Source: Ariolimax columbianus
Taxonomy: Eukaryota; Mollusca; Gastropoda; Stylommatophora; Arionidae
Length of the DNA: 64,000 bases
Direction of reading: 5' to 3'
NCBI GenBank assembly: GCA_036924085.1
Contig: JAVGWX010000001.1
Span: 1,840,103-1,904,102 of the forward strand
Part shown: positions 22,781 through 34,230 of the stretch, in pieces
How the letters are laid out: each line of letters starts with the position of its first letter
How positions within the stretch are numbered: position 1 is the stretch's first letter
Position numbers and translations under genes: made by a program
The notes under the pieces: generated by a model
Databases searched by the model: none
What the model was told of the DNA's origin: nothing
Seen by the model: only the letters and a program-made list of their open reading frames with translations

Positions 22781-22989
22781 AGAAACTATCATGTGTTCAA
22801 GTCTCCAACCGGTGTAAATGCTATACAAAACCGTGCTTCACCAAACTTATCTACATAATTGATTCCTCATCATCTCTTTGAGGCCTGGCTGCCCACCATC
22901 TTAAGACGTCTCTTCATTGAATTTATCTTGAACGTCTTTCCTAACTTCGACGTCTTTTTGGTTTAGAAGACTGCCGAATCTTGATTTTT

Positions 22990-23118
22990 TAAAAACAGTT
23001 TATTGGAGGGTGGGTAACCGATGTTTAGGTTCATCTTATTAGACTCAAACACTAGAACTAAGTAGACCCGCAGAATTTTAGACGCCATTTATGCTGCTCT
23101 TAACAAACCGCCGGTGGA
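22990..23118 (+). repeat. S2 dispersed repeat, partial copy
   Basis: S2 is my label for a short interspersed sequence. Shared words with the copies at 30705, 44205 and 50942 are GAGGGTGG-TAACCGATGT, GACTCAAACACTAGAAC-AAG, and GACGCCATTTATGCTGCTCT then AACAAACC. Confidence 0.7.
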
Positions 23119-23124
23119 AAGGTA

Positions 23125-23300
23125 TAAATCATTTTGTGCAGATTTGTAGTGATAATGTTTCTGAATTTTGTCAAGCAAACTCGTGTTGATTTCTGGCTGC
23201 CACGGCATTTCTAAAATCCCGGTCTCCACCGTGAACCCACGACCTTCGGCATCCGAGGCAGACACTTTACCTCGACAGCACAGAGACTCCCTCGACGAAT
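23125..23300 (-). mobile_element. tRNA-derived SINE (family S4), partial
   Basis: On the minus strand a tRNA-like head (GTCGAGGTAAAGTGTCTGCC then GGTCGTGGGTTCACGGTGGA, with a B-box-like GGTTCAC) leads into GAGACCGGGATTTTAGAAAT and ACAAAATTCAGAAA. The copy at about 33965-34230 has the same order. It lacks the paired acceptor ends of a working tRNA gene. Confidence 0.55.
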
Positions 23301-23479
23301 GCGCCGTCGTGATAACAAGCCGACCAGCACAGAACTACCGATGTTGACCGTTCATACTCTGAGAATGATGGACTTTATTATGAGATGTTAATTGTGACAG
23401 AAAGAAACTCTTTATCAGACGATTAGCTTAATTGTAGCCATATTATTCTGTCTCAGCAACATCAGATTACTCGACCTAG

Positions 23480-23890
23480 ACTTAGACTGAACTCTGTCTG
23501 AAGTATATCAGATTGTCCGAACTAGACTGAACTCTGTCTGAAGTATATCAGATTGTCCGAACTAGACTGAACTCTGCCTGAAGTATATCAGATTGTCCGA
23601 ACTAGACTGAACTCTGTCTGAAGTATATCACATTGTCCGAACTAGACTGAACTCTGTCTTTTGTCCGAACTAGACTGAACTCTTTCTGAAGTATATCAGA
23701 TTGTCCGAACTAGACTGAACTCTGTCTGAAGTATATCAGATTGTCCGAACTAGACTGATCTCTTTCTGAAGTATATCAGATTGTCCGAACTAGACTGAAC
23801 TTTGTCTGAAGTATATCACATTGTCCGAACTAGACTGAATATCGTTTGAAGTATATCAGATTGTCTGAACTAGACTGAATATCGTTTGAA
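23480..23890. repeat. 40-bp minisatellite, about 10 copies
   Basis: AGATTGTCCGAACTAGACTG then AACTCTGTCTGAAGTATATC, with one truncated copy near 23660. Confidence 0.93.
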
Positions 23891-24574
23891 AGATGCTAGA
23901 TTCATTGACCAATAGTTAGACACAGCACTGTCTCAGGGATGCCCAGATTCTTTGACCCAGTCTCAACACTATCTGGTTGCTGTTAGATCTCTGCAGCTAG
24001 AGTTGAGCTGGATTCTCTGAGGCTAATGGATCCAATATCCCTCGCATAGAAATATCTGCGACAGAATGGCAATCTACGAGATCACGAGAGCAATAAAATA
24101 AGAATATGAAGAAGTGATGAATGCGTCCGTGGCACTGATGGAATGACTGCTGAAGATATGTTAGAAACGTTTATGACGTACATGGAACGGAGAAAGTTCA
24201 TATGGTCACCACCAATACCCTTCTTGAAAAAGCTCTGTTCAGATTCCATTCGCATATGATAACCACTGTCATCAGATATATTCAAGTTGACGTCTGAAGG
24301 TGCACACATAATTAGAAGAGGTAGAAGAAGAAGACGTATAAAAAGAAGAAGAAGAAGAAGAAGAGAAAACCAGACCATTAACGTGTTATCTGTGTGGTGT
24401 AGTTACTGGAACACGATGTGGTGTCCGTGGGTTAATATAGAACATGGTGAACAGCCTCGGTGAGTCTGACAGGAAATGAGCAAGAAATGCGATATCCGCC
24501 ATCTCTCGTGCACACTTGGCTGTAATGTGGGCGTTTTCTGGCGCGTGATCGGTCTAAGGTTCGGAGGGTAAACA
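23891..24574. other. no gene recognised; small GAA tract
   Basis: Unique sequence with AGAAGAAGAAG at 24323-24366. No coding support. Confidence 0.4.
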
Positions 24575-24576
24575 TC

Positions 24577-24818
24577 AAAGGAAGGACACTACAGTCAGGT
24601 AATATCGATCAAAGGAAGGACACTACAGTCAGGTAATATCGATCAAAGGAAGGACACTACAGTCAGGTAATATCGATCAAAGAAAGGACACTACAGTCAG
24701 GTAATATCGATCAAAGGAAGGACACTACAGTCAGGTAATATCGATCAAAGGAAGGACACTACAGTCAGGTAATATCGATCAAAGGAAGGACACTATAGTC
24801 AGGTAATATCGATCAAAG
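24577..24818. repeat. 34-bp minisatellite, about 7 copies
   Basis: AGGACACTACAGTCAGGTAA then TATCGATCAAAGGA, nearly identical copies, hence young. Confidence 0.95.
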
Positions 24819-24834
24819 GATGATGGGAACACGG

Positions 24835-25070
24835 GCCATGGGCAGGAGGGGGTTGGGGGTGGGGTGGTTGAGAGCGGGGAGGAGGGGGTTGGGGGCGGGG
24901 GAGGAGCTTGGGGGCGGGCAGGAGACGATTGGGGGCGGGGAGGAGGTGGTTGGGGCGGACATGAGGGGGTTGGGGGCGGGCGGGAGGAGGAGGTTGGGGG
25001 CAGGCAAGAGGGGGTTGGGGGCGGGCAGGTTGAGGGCAGACAGGAGGAGGGGGTTGGGGCTGGGAGGAGA
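24835..25070. repeat. G-rich array, about 20-24-bp units
   Basis: GGGGGTTGGGGGCGGGCAGG-type units with dense G runs. Quadruplex formation is plausible. Pro-rich minus frames are read-through. Confidence 0.92.
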
Positions 25071-25296
25071 GATGGAGACTTGTGGACAAAAACAGAAACA
25101 TTTAGGAAGGGTGACAAAACTATTTATCTTTTGTAAACAATGACATCACTCCAAGCACATCCAGAGCTGCCCCACCCTGTCCATCAAACAGTGAAAGGTA
25201 TATCTAGTGATGGTTCCTGGAGCACACTTCGTGTACACACTTCTTCCCCATTCACCAAAACTAATCTTCAAAAATTGATCTCTGTACCATCATCTA

Positions 25297-25495
25297 ACAG
25301 GTGGTCACGACTGGGCTCGGCGTGATGTAACATGTGGTCACGACTGAGCTTGGCGTGATGTAACAGGTGGTCACGACTGGGCTCGGCGTGATGTAACATG
25401 TGGTCACGACTGGGCTTGGCGTGATGTAACAGGTGGTCACGACTTGGCTTGGCGTGATGTAACAGGTGGTCACGACTGGGCTTGGCGTGATGAAA
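25297..25495. repeat. 33-bp minisatellite, about 6 copies
   Basis: GGTGGTCACGACTGGGCTCG then GCGTGATGTAACA, period 33. Confidence 0.93.
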
Positions 25496-25955
25496 TAAAT
25501 GATCAATTATTCATTTCGGCGTCATCTAACGGGCGGTCAATTATTGATCTCAGTATGACATCTTATCCATATTCAATATGCCCACAATTGTAGCCTATGA
25601 GCCCCAGGGGGTCAGCTAACCCATTGCAAATAGTCCATGGTCAAGTGTATCCACCCACGCCTGGAAAGATCGGAAGCCTAGATGATGACATCTGAATGGC
25701 TCAGACTTCTCATGCTATCATTACCCATTCTATCATTTCCAAACACGATTTGAGAGTCCAGCGCAACGAGTGATCTCACTAAGGAGGTCTTCAGAGATCC
25801 TCACCCAAGCTGAAGTCGCTGCTTCCCCTCTCTCGGAGACTGGCCGCTGTTATCACGTGCCGCTCGACAACAACCCTGCCTCTCACTCTTCCGGAGAAGA
25901 CCCATCATGATTTCTCACCGAGCAGTACAGATCGGTTGGTATATACGACCGTTTC
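25496..25955. other. no gene recognised
   Basis: Unique sequence with short frames only. Confidence 0.4.
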
Positions 25956-25959
25956 GTCA

Positions 25960-26145
25960 CCATCATCACTCACCATCATCACTCACCATCATCACTCACC
26001 ATCATCACTCACCATCATCACTCACCATCATCACTCACCATCATCACTCACCATCATCACTCACAATCATCACTCACCATCATCACTCACCATCATCACT
26101 CACCATCATCACTCACCCTCATCACTCACCATCACCATCATCATC
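25960..26145. repeat. 13-bp minisatellite (CACCATCATCACT)
   Basis: About 13 copies of ACTCACCATCATC at period 13. His/Ser-rich frames are read-through. Confidence 0.95.
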
Positions 26146-26455
26146 CCCATCATCACCTCTAGTATGATCAGCTGTTGAACTTTAAGTTTTTCTTCTGGGT
26201 TGGTGCCCTCCTTCCTCGGGAGATGAGACATCGATGGTCATTTTTGGTATTGCTAGAGTAGATCGAAACTTTATCTGTCACTTGAGTTTACACTGTGACG
26301 ACCGATTCAAACTGCCACTTGAGTCTACTCTGCTCTGTGACGAAAGATTCAACGATCTTCTGATTGTGCCATATGTGACAAACTAGCAGACAATGTGACA
26401 ATAGAACATATAAAAAATGAATTCAAGTAGCTACCGTGTAAACATACGAAGAAAC

Positions 26456-26458
<3 letters not shown>

Positions 26459-26518
<60 letters not shown>

Positions 26519-26525
26519 GAGACGG
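26459..26525. repeat. (GA)n microsatellite
   Basis: AGAGAG run with AAAGAG and GACGGAG interruptions that continue weakly to 26580. Confidence 0.93.
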
Positions 26526-26584
26526 AGAGAGAGATGGAGAGAGGGACAGCAATAGGGAACGAGACAGAGAGAGAGAAAGAATGG

Positions 26585-27400
26585 CTGGTCTGCACATCAC
26601 TAGATCCTCACGTTTTAGTCAGACGATAGAATGGACAGTTCTCAGACCCAGACGAGCAATAGCCGATAGAATGGACAGTACTCAGACGAGTAACCGTCGA
26701 GTCAGACGAGACCAAATACTCTAAATATGAAAACATGTCTCTCTCATCAGCTCCCCCACAAACACCGCATGAGAAGGTCATATGTACGCGAAGACGTTCT
26801 GTCACATGTGGCTGCCAGATCTGCAAGTTTGATCAGGCTGCTAGAAGTCATCGCATTTCCTGTGGCATTTTCATATTTTCATTGGTGTCTCTGCTGATGC
26901 TGCCAGGCATGTCTTGGTGCCCGAGCGTCTGCGGGTTTCCTTTGAAGAAAGTACGTTAATGGCATTTGATTGGTATATCTGTCGAATAACATTTAACCTC
27001 CCTGCAGCTGTGTAAACATCCTCTTTCTAATTTGTCTGGGAACTGACGGGTGTCAAAGAGCCCGCTCCATCAACAGACATGTTTGCTCTTGTATGACCTG
27101 CTAGTGATAGTGCTTTCAACACTTTATCACTTAGGGCACTGGAGCAGTCGAGATACACACAGACATGACAACCACTAGTGCAGCGACCGACACAATGACA
27201 TTCCCAAATAAGGGCATTAAGACACGAAACTGTCAGTATCGTTTGTAATGCCAAACTGATCTATGGTAGTCAAACATGGATATTAAAGAAACGCAGTAAT
27301 GGGACAAATCTCTTCCTAGGCACAACATGACCAACATACAATAAGAAAAACAATCTCTAGCCAAGGAATCACTGCTAGATAAGGTTCGGGACGACAATGT
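26585..27400. other. no gene recognised
   Basis: Unique sequence. A short repeated word (ATAGAATGGACAGT with CAGACGAG) occurs near 26626-26700. Frames of about 70-75 codons show no motif I recognise. Confidence 0.4.
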
Positions 27401-27622
27401 CAATCATTCACGTAGTCAGAGATCAATCATACACGTAGTCAGAGATCAGAGATCAGTCATACACGTAGTCAGAGATCAAAGATCAGTCATACACGTAGTC
27501 AGAGCTCAATTATACACGTAGTCAGAGTTCAGTCATACACATAGTCAGAGATCAGTCATACACGTAGTCAGAGTTCTGAGATCAATAATGCACGAAGTCA
27601 GAGACCAATCAAACACGTATAT
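27400..27622. repeat. about 23-bp tandem repeat
   Basis: About nine imperfect copies of ACACGTAGTCAGAGATCAGT then CAT, with internal duplication of AGAGATC. Confidence 0.88.
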
Positions 27623-28139
27623 CGAGTGGACGCCGGCCAATGATGGCCAAACAGTTTGAGAATAATTGATGTTGGCGGCAGCCGTTAGTACTGAGGTAAT
27701 TCAACTATTATCTCTCTCTTTGGTAGCAGGTAACAATGCTCTTCCTACACTCTGTGGTGAGTGCACTTAAGAAAATGAGCCACAGTCCTACGGGAGCTAA
27801 TGCAAGGATTCTCAGTAAAATCATGACTATGGGGATCACAGTGTCGATCCCCACCTGTTTTGCCAGACTGTTATGAAATAATGCTTCCGCGAAGAGCGAC
27901 GTAGGGTACTGTTCCCTGTGTTCCAACAGCCAGACAGGTAGGGCCCACCTGAGAGGATGTCACGTGACATGCCCACAAACACAGCAGCAGCTGCTCAGAC
28001 TGATTCAAAGGATTGAAAGAAGAAGCAGAAGAAGAAAGAGAAGACGACAAAAAGAAAACGTGTCTATTGTTCACGTGACGTTCTGTCTTATCTGCCACAC
28101 CAATGTGGTGCCATCTGTACATTTCTAACCGTTCCACAA
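27623..28139. other. no gene recognised; one membrane-like frame
   Basis: A minus-strand frame 27926-27708 contains a hydrophobic run (VIPIVMILLRILALAPVGLW). It has no family resemblance that I can name and no supporting splice structure. Confidence 0.25.
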
Positions 28140-28998
28140 ATACAGAACAAAGAAGGCAGAACAGAGAAGGTAGAACAGAGACGGCAGAACAGAGAAGGCA
28201 GAACAGAGAAGGCAGAAAACAGAGGAGGTAGAACAGAGATAGCAGAACAGAGAAGGCAGAAAACAGAGAAGGTAGAACAGAGAAGGCAGAACAGAGAAGG
28301 CAGAACAGAGAAGGCAGAAAACAGAGGAGGTAGAACAGAGAAGGCAGAACAGAGAAGGCAGAACAGAGAAGGCAGAAAACAGAGGAGGTAGAACAGAGAA
28401 GGCAGAAAACAGAAAAGGCAGAAAACAGAGAAGGTAGAAAACAGAGAAGGTAGAACAGAGAAGTCAGAACAGAGAAGGCAGAACAGAGAAGGCAGAAAAC
28501 AGAGAAGGTAGAACAGAGAAGGCAGAACAGAGAAGGCAGAAAACAGAGAAGGCAGAAAACAGAGAAGGTAGAACAGAGAAGTCAGAACACAGAAGGCAGA
28601 ACAGAGAAGGCAGAAAACAGAGGAGGTAGAACAGAGAAGGCAGAACAGAGAAAGCAGAAAACAGAGAAGGCAGAAAACAGAGAAGGTAGAACAGAGAAGT
28701 CAGAACAGAGAAGGCAGAAAACAGAGGAGGTAGAACAGAGAAGGCAGAACAGAGAAGGCAGAAAACAGAGAAGGTAGAAAACAGAGAAGGTAGACAACAG
28801 AGAAGGCAGAACAGAGAAGGCAGAAAACAGAGAAGGCAGAACAGAGAAGGCAGAAAACAGAGAAGGTAGAAAACAGAGAAGGCAGAAAAGAGAGAAGGTA
28901 GAAAACAGAGAAGGCAGAAAACAGAGAAGGCAGAAAACAGAGAAGGCAGAAAACAGAGAAGGCAGAACAGAGAAGGCAGAACAGAGAAGGTAGAACAA
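28140..28998. repeat. 14/16-bp compound minisatellite
   Basis: About 58 units of AGAAGGCAGAACAG (14) and AGAAGGCAGAAAACAG (16) with GGTAGA, AGTCAGA and GGAGGTAGA variants arranged in recurring blocks, indicating higher-order duplication. Confidence 0.95.
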
Positions 28999-29109
28999 CG
29001 AAAGAAACACTGGAACCCTACCCTTCTAGGTGAGGATCTACTCTGACATCGCTGAAAGTGGATGGTAGCTCAACACCAAGAACAAGCAATATCGTTGTAC
29101 TCAAACATG

Positions 29110-29205
29110 TCTGTCGCTACGACACTAAATCTGTCTGTCGCTACGACACTAAATATGTCTGTCGCTACGACACTAAATATGTCTGTCGCTACGGCACCAA
29201 ATCTG
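29110..29205. repeat. 24-bp x4 tandem repeat
   Basis: TCTGTCGCTACGACACTAAA then TATG, starting at 29110, 29134, 29158 and 29182. Confidence 0.92.
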
Positions 29206-29429
29206 ACTATATGATAGATTCCTTCCTCTTGTACACTAGTAGAGAGATCTGTTGGTCCTTTTCTATGAACATTTGGTTATGCTGATTCCAGGAAGTTCCT
29301 TTAATTTGTGTCGGTTTCATTTTGATTAAAACACCAATCTGCTAGGGACACTGGTAGCAAGGTAGTTCACTGGTGATTGAACTTAAGGGGAGGGTGGTAA
29401 CATTGTACCAGGGGTAGTTAGTCAGTTAT

Positions 29430-29595
29430 TTAATTAGTCAGCTAGTCAGTTATTTATTTAGTCATTTAGTTAGTCAGTTATTTATATATTTAGTTATTTA
29501 GCCAGTTATTTATTTAGTCAGTCAGTTAGTCACTTATTTATTTAGTCAGTTAGTTATTTAGTCAGTTAGTTATTTAGTCAGTTAGTTCCTTCTCT
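29430..29595. repeat. TTAGTCAG/TTATTTA degenerate repeat
   Basis: Low-complexity alternation of TTAGTCAGTTA and TTTATTTAG with no fixed period. Confidence 0.8.
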
Positions 29596-30700
29596 AATTA
29601 GTTGCCCATTGCGCGCGAAGATATCGTCAGACATGTTTATTCAGATGTGACCGCATTTGGCTGTACAATCGGATCTGAGCGGACAAATTCTACCGCACGT
29701 AGGGCACACGTGAACAGCTTTAGTAAGTGGGCCGTTTTGCAACCTGTACTTTATTCAACTCGCTTTTCCTGCACCGCAATAATGGTTCTGTGCTCAGCGG
29801 TGCGAGACCCATGCATGAGGGCGGTGTGCCAGGCTGAGCGGTTCAGAGCAAGCAGCTCCCGGGCAGCGGAATCAATGTATAAATTATTAAGAGAATTGTT
29901 TAGAGTGTATCGTTTCTTTTCGTTTCCTCTATCTAAATTATTAAGAGAATTGTTTAGAGTGTATCGTTTCTTTTCGTTTCCTCTATCTAAATTATTAAGA
30001 GAATTGTTTAGAGTGTATCGTTTCTGTTCGTGTCCTCTATCTGAGATGATGCCGGTGTCACAGTCACGTGTAGTAGCAGAAAGCATGGCTGCAGATACCA
30101 TGCTCGAGAGCGTTGAGGTTAGCACGCAGCTCTGTTTGATCCCATATCAGACTGGGAATTCTGTAGCTAGTTCATCATCATTATGTTCGTGGGCTGACAT
30201 CATGAACCTGGCGGAGAACTAGGATCAATTTTTGGGGGCAACTGAATTTCGCCACGATTTTCCGTCCCTTGACGGCGTCAAAGGCCTTTGTCAGGTCAAC
30301 AAAAGTCATGACTGATGTTGAAGTCATGATGCTGTTCCATCATTTCTCTTGGATTTGACGAGCTGTAAAAATCATGTCAGCCGTCCCCCGACCAGCTCGG
30401 CAACCACATTGCCTCCCTGGAAGTAGCCTCTGCTCGAGATGAGTTGATCAGCGGTTGAGCAAGACTCGAGCTAAAGTTCTTTCAACCGATTGTTAGGAAG
30501 GAGATCCCTCTGTGGTTATCACAAGTTGATTATTGACCTTGTGCTTGTACATGTGTACAATGGGGGTATCTTTCAGTTCCTGCTACATATGACCTACATC
30601 CCAAATTCAGCGAAAGAGGTCTGTTAACAATGTATAAGTACAGGGCCCCCTGCTTTGTAAAGCTCAGCAGGCATTTCATCTGACCCTGGGGCGTTGCATG
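29590..30700 (-). mobile_element. LINE copy F, degraded RT and C-terminal Cys motif
   Basis: On the minus strand the order of a non-LTR RT is kept but broken by stops and frameshifts. Near 30690-30650 it reads GSDEMPAELYKAGGPV, then HMYKHKVNNQLVIT. At about 30310-30250 it reads MTFVDLTKAFDAVKGRKIV, the first catalytic Asp block. Near 30090 comes MVSAAMLSATTRD, the segment just after the usual polymerase core, so the YxDD region is deleted. Near 29880-29760 it reads LNRSAWHTALMHG and AVQEKRVE. The end, about 29720-29650, is AVHVCPTCGRICPLRSDC, a C-x2-C start of a zinc-finger-like tail. The clade was not assigned. Confidence 0.75.
29881..30042 (-). repeat. 54-bp x3 in-frame array inside LINE F
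   Basis: AAATTATTAAGAGAATTGTT recurs at 29881, 29935 and 29989. On the element strand each unit is 18 codons (RGNEKKRYTLNNSLNNLD), so the frame is preserved. Confidence 0.93.
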
Positions 30701-30704
30701 GGCA

Positions 30705-31080
30705 GGTCCCAGCACTAGGGACAGGTGGATGTAGCCGGGACAAGGATTTCCTGCTTAGCAGGCTAGGCTCCAACAGCTTATTACTCCGCTACTTTGGGAC
30801 AAGTCCCACGGAGGGTGGTTAACCGCTATTCGAGTCCATATTAATAGCCTTAAACACGAGAGCAAATTATATCCGCAGCATGTTAGGCGCCATCTATACT
30901 GCTCTCAACAAACCACGTAAACACGTTATGCCATGGCACACAGTTCGCCTCTTCTTACGACGTGCAGAGAGCACGTCGTAAGAGGAGGCGAACTGTGTGA
31001 CATGGCATAACGTGTAGATGGCGTGGCAGTAGTGCTATTCTTGTCCATGTCATACACAAAGAACCCGGTTGACCATTTGG
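30705..31080 (+). repeat. S2 dispersed repeat, copy with hairpin
   Basis: This copy begins near CAGGTCCCAGC (30704), continues GGATGTAGCCGGGACAAGG, GGAGGGTGGTTAACCGCTAT and GGCGCCATCTATACTGCTCT, and ends near ACAAAGAACCCGGTTGACCA. It is homologous to 44205-44585 and to the 346-bp insert at 50942-51287. The stretch TATTCGAGTCC resembles a Pol III B box, so a SINE origin is possible but unproven. Confidence 0.7.
30921..31015. repeat. 45-bp inverted repeat, 5-base loop
   Basis: The left arm 30921-30965 begins ACACGTTATGCCATGGCACA. The right arm 30971-31015 is its reverse complement with two mismatches by eye. The loop is AGAGA (30966-30970). Other S2 copies carry only one arm (for example ACGCCATGTCACACAGTTAG near 44482), so the second arm was added by an inverted duplication here. 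Confidence 0.93.
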
Positions 31081-31234
31081 GGAATAGTTTAGTATAGGTC
31101 AACTTAACATAAATGTGTCAATCATATTGTGTGCTAGTCGGGAACAAGAATGCCCGTACTGTCTTAATACATACACACGGTCTTATTGTTCTTATGTAAC
31201 TTTACACAAGACAAACGAGGTCCACACGTCTGAG

Positions 31235-31385
31235 AGCTAGATATCAACACGTCTGAGAGCTAGAGGTCAACACGTCTGAGAAGTAGAGGTCAGCACGTCT
31301 GAGAGCTAGAGGTCAACACGTCTGAGAGCTAGAGGTCATCACTCCTGAGAGCTAGAGGTCAACACTCCTGAGAGCTAGACAGAGA
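31235..31385. repeat. about 23-bp tandem repeat
   Basis: CACGTCTGAGAGCTAGAGGT then CAA, about six copies, the last ones changed to CACTCCTGAG. Confidence 0.9.
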
Positions 31386-31468
31386 GGTGTTGATACTAGA
31401 ATCAATCCCTGACAAATATGAGACTTTTGTTGAGCTTACGAAGATGGCATCAAGGTCTCATATACCGA

Positions 31469-32290
31469 GAGGCTGCCAAGCCCAGTATAATGCTGGACTT
31501 AACGAAATCTCCGAGAGGCTGCCAAGCCCAGTATAATGCTGGACTTAACGAAATCTCCGAGAGGCTGCCAAGCCCAGTATAATGCTGGACTTAACGAAAT
31601 CTCCGAGAGGCTGCCAAGCCCAGTATAATGCTGGACTTAACGAAATCTCCGAGAGGCTGCCAAGCCCAGTATAATGCTGGACTTAACGAAATCTCCGAGA
31701 GGCTGCCAAGCCCAGTATATTGCTGGACTTAACGAAATCTCCGAGAGGCTGCCAAGCCCAGTATAATGCTGGACTTAACGAAATCTCCGAGAGGCTGCCA
31801 AGCCCAGTATAATGCTGGACTTAACGAAATCTCCCAGAGGCTGCCAAGCCCAGTATAATGCTGGACTTAACGAAATCTCCGAAAGGCTGCCAAGCCCAGT
31901 ATAATGCTGGACTTAACGAAATCTCCGAGAGGCTGCCAAGCCCAGTATAATGCTGGACTTAACGAAATCTCCGAGAGGCTGCCAAGCCCAGTATAATGCT
32001 GGACTTAACGAAATCTCCGAGAGGCTGCCAAGCCCAGTATAATGCTGGACTTAACGAAATCTCAGAGAGGCTGCCAAGCCCAGTATAATGCTGGACTTAA
32101 CGAAATCTCCGAGAGGCTGCCAAGCCCAGTATAATGCTGGACTTAACGAAATCTCCGAGAGGCTGCCAAGCCCAGTATAATGCTGGACAACGAAATCTCA
32201 GAGAGGCTGCCAAGCCCAGTATAATGCTGGACTTAACGAAATCTCCGAGAGGCTGCCAAGCCCAGTATAATGCTGGACTTAACGAAAACT
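31469..32290. repeat. 46-bp minisatellite, about 18 copies
   Basis: GAGGCTGCCAAGCCCAGTAT then AATGCTGGACTTAACGAAATCTCCGA at a 46-base period, nearly identical copies. One copy near 32185 lacks CTTA. The array ends about 95 bases before LINE E. Confidence 0.96.
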
Positions 32291-32384
32291 CCAAGTAACT
32301 ATACGAGCAATATCAACAATTATTTTAAAATGGCTCCTTCTTTGAGCAGACCATGCGGGTTAGGGTGGGCCTCTTACATGCCAT

Positions 32385-33905
32385 GTCAGACTCGAGAAAA
32401 CAAATGGCGCCATCTTGTGGAAGACCTGGACATGAAACACAATAGTCGGCGAGCCTGGAAAGATAATCAAGAATTGAAGTAATGACCCAAGTAATGTCCC
32501 AAGTAATGACCCAAGTAATGACCCAAGCAATATTCCAAGTAATGACCCACGTAATGATCAAAGTAATGCAGCTTAACCCCAAGCAAATAGCCCACAAATT
32601 ACTGCTGAACGGGGAAAACCATTAACAAAACAGCACACCAAGCTCCCACGAGATTACACAAATGATGATGCCTTAATGGCGACACCCTTTCTCCACCGCG
32701 GTGCTAAATGAGGCAACATATCAAATTAACGACAACTAAACAGCTGGCCCTGATGATTTTACTCAGAGCAAATTCAAAACTTTGGACAGGACATCTTCAA
32801 ATGGCTGCTAAAGCTGATAAAGACATTAATGGAATCTGCGCAAGTCTGTCAAACCTGCAGGATATGTCACGTGGTTACAGGGATAAAACCAGGAAATCCC
32901 CAACAGAACCCAATGATGACAGAACCACCGCTGACGTCACTCTGACATCTGTTAACAGTTTGTGAAAGAATGATCAAGAACCTCATCTCCCACTGGATTG
33001 ACAAGAAGTTTATCGAGGGACAAGGGGGCTTCACACCTGGCACATCATGATACAACCACATTCTTTACACGACACAACTAATCGAGGACGGATATGAACG
33101 CTAGAAGATCAAGTAACTGGTTTTTATTGATCTAATACAGCATCCATTACAAACTGGTAACAAAACTAAATTCTATGACAAGTGACTTTCGCTTCACCAA
33201 CTTAATCAAAAGTCTATTGCAGAATAAGTGCTTCTGTGTCACTTTGAGAAGAAATAAAAGTCGATCGCCAAAGAAAACTAAAAAACGACCAGGCATAAGG
33301 GTCGCCCTAGCACCTGTATAACTACCAACGACCATCCTACAGAAATGAGGAGACGAAATCCATTAATGCCGACAGCACATTCGTTCCTGTCCAATGCCTT
33401 TAAGAGGTTGAACAGTCATGCACCCTTGATAATCTTGGCCGTGTATTACCACAGCAACGCTCAAATATGTGCTTTCCACATCAGAAATAGGGAGACAAAA
33501 TAAAATAACAAATCCATTAACGTTGGCGTGAACTGGAAAACCGTCTCAAATACCTGGATGTGAATGTGGATCGCACGCTGTCCTACGCCGTACACTGCCA
33601 AGAAACAAACAACAGAACATACAAAATAATATTATCTGAAAATGAACTGACTTAACATGGGGACAGATGCCCTCCGAACATTATCACTGAAACCGTGTTA
33701 CACCGTACCTGAGTACCGTGTTACACCGTACCTGAGCAGCCCGCGCCGGTCTGGAACAACTCTGCAGATTGATACAGCAACAGATAAGACTTGCCGAATA
33801 GTTCCAGCGTGCCTCAAACCTACTCCAACTGAAAAACTATACTCCATCTTGGGCATAGCGCCGCTTGGAAAACTTGGAATCCTTACATTCAAACAGGCTT
33901 GTTGT
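32385..33905 (+). mobile_element. I/Jockey-like LINE copy E, linker and RT
   Basis: Ordered fragments of a non-LTR polymerase are visible. HLVEDLDMKHNSRRAWK (about 32412) and LNPKQIAHKLLLNG (about 32573) belong to the endonuclease-RT linker. CERMIKNLISHWIDKKFIEG and GGFTPGTS (about 32970-33045) are RT fingers. TSDFRFTNLIKSLLQNKCFC (about 33180) is the middle RT. RLKYLDVNVDRTLSYAVHC (about 33545) and TDALRTLSLKPCYTVPEY (about 33665) lead to LKPTPTEKLYSILGIAP (about 33812) in the thumb. Many stops and frameshifts, and no intact FADD box seen, mean it is dead. It may be the same family as copies G and H, which hold different segments. Confidence 0.75.
32478..32567 (+). repeat. 12-bp array inside LINE E linker
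   Basis: AAGTAATGACCC repeated about seven times. It sits between the RRAWKD and NPKQIAHKLLLNG segments, which are normally close together. Confidence 0.85.
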
Positions 33906-33964
33906 TAACGCCTGTTGCCAGGTAGCGGTAGGCTATCCGTAGTTGGTATTTTAGTAGGCGGTTT

Positions 33965-34230
33965 CAAGGCCTGGGATAAGGCATCAATCAGCTGGGCAGA
34001 TTTTGAACTAGAATTTTGAATTTTGTCCAGGCAGCAGCTGTTAAACCTACTCTTTTAGATTTCTAACTACCAGGGGATTTTTAATCTGGTCAACACTGAA
34101 CACATGAGTCCGATCTCACTACACATAGATCAGGGTGATTTTTAATAGAAGATCCACTTGAAAAATCTCGTCTCCACAGTGATTCGAACCCGCGACCTCT
34201 GGCAACCGAGACGGACACCTTATCTCGCGA
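33965..34230 (-). mobile_element. tRNA-derived SINE (family S4)
   Basis: On the minus strand a tRNA-like head carries a B box (GGGTTCGAATC near 34172-34182) preceded by GGTGTCCGTCTCGGTTGCCA. It is followed by GTGGAGACGAGATTTT, AGAAATCTAAAAGAG and ACAAAATTCAAAATTC. It is related to the copy at 23125-23300. The lack of a matching acceptor stem argues against a functional tRNA gene. Confidence 0.6.

Noticed and set aside
21593..22828. Thr/His-rich minus frame of 411 codons
   Set aside because: Translation of a GT-rich repeat.
27708..27926. 72-codon minus frame with a hydrophobic segment
   Set aside because: No family resemblance, no splice context and length within chance.
29602..30222. 206-codon plus-strand frame as a gene
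   Set aside because: It is the antisense of LINE F, whose minus-strand RT and Cys motifs account for the sequence.
31469..32290. CRISPR array
   Set aside because: The units are directly tandem with no variable spacers, and the setting is an animal genome. The same holds for every other array here.
34150..34230. tRNA gene on the minus strand
   Set aside because: A B box is present but the acceptor ends do not pair, and the sequence continues into a body shared with 23125-23300. It is a SINE head.
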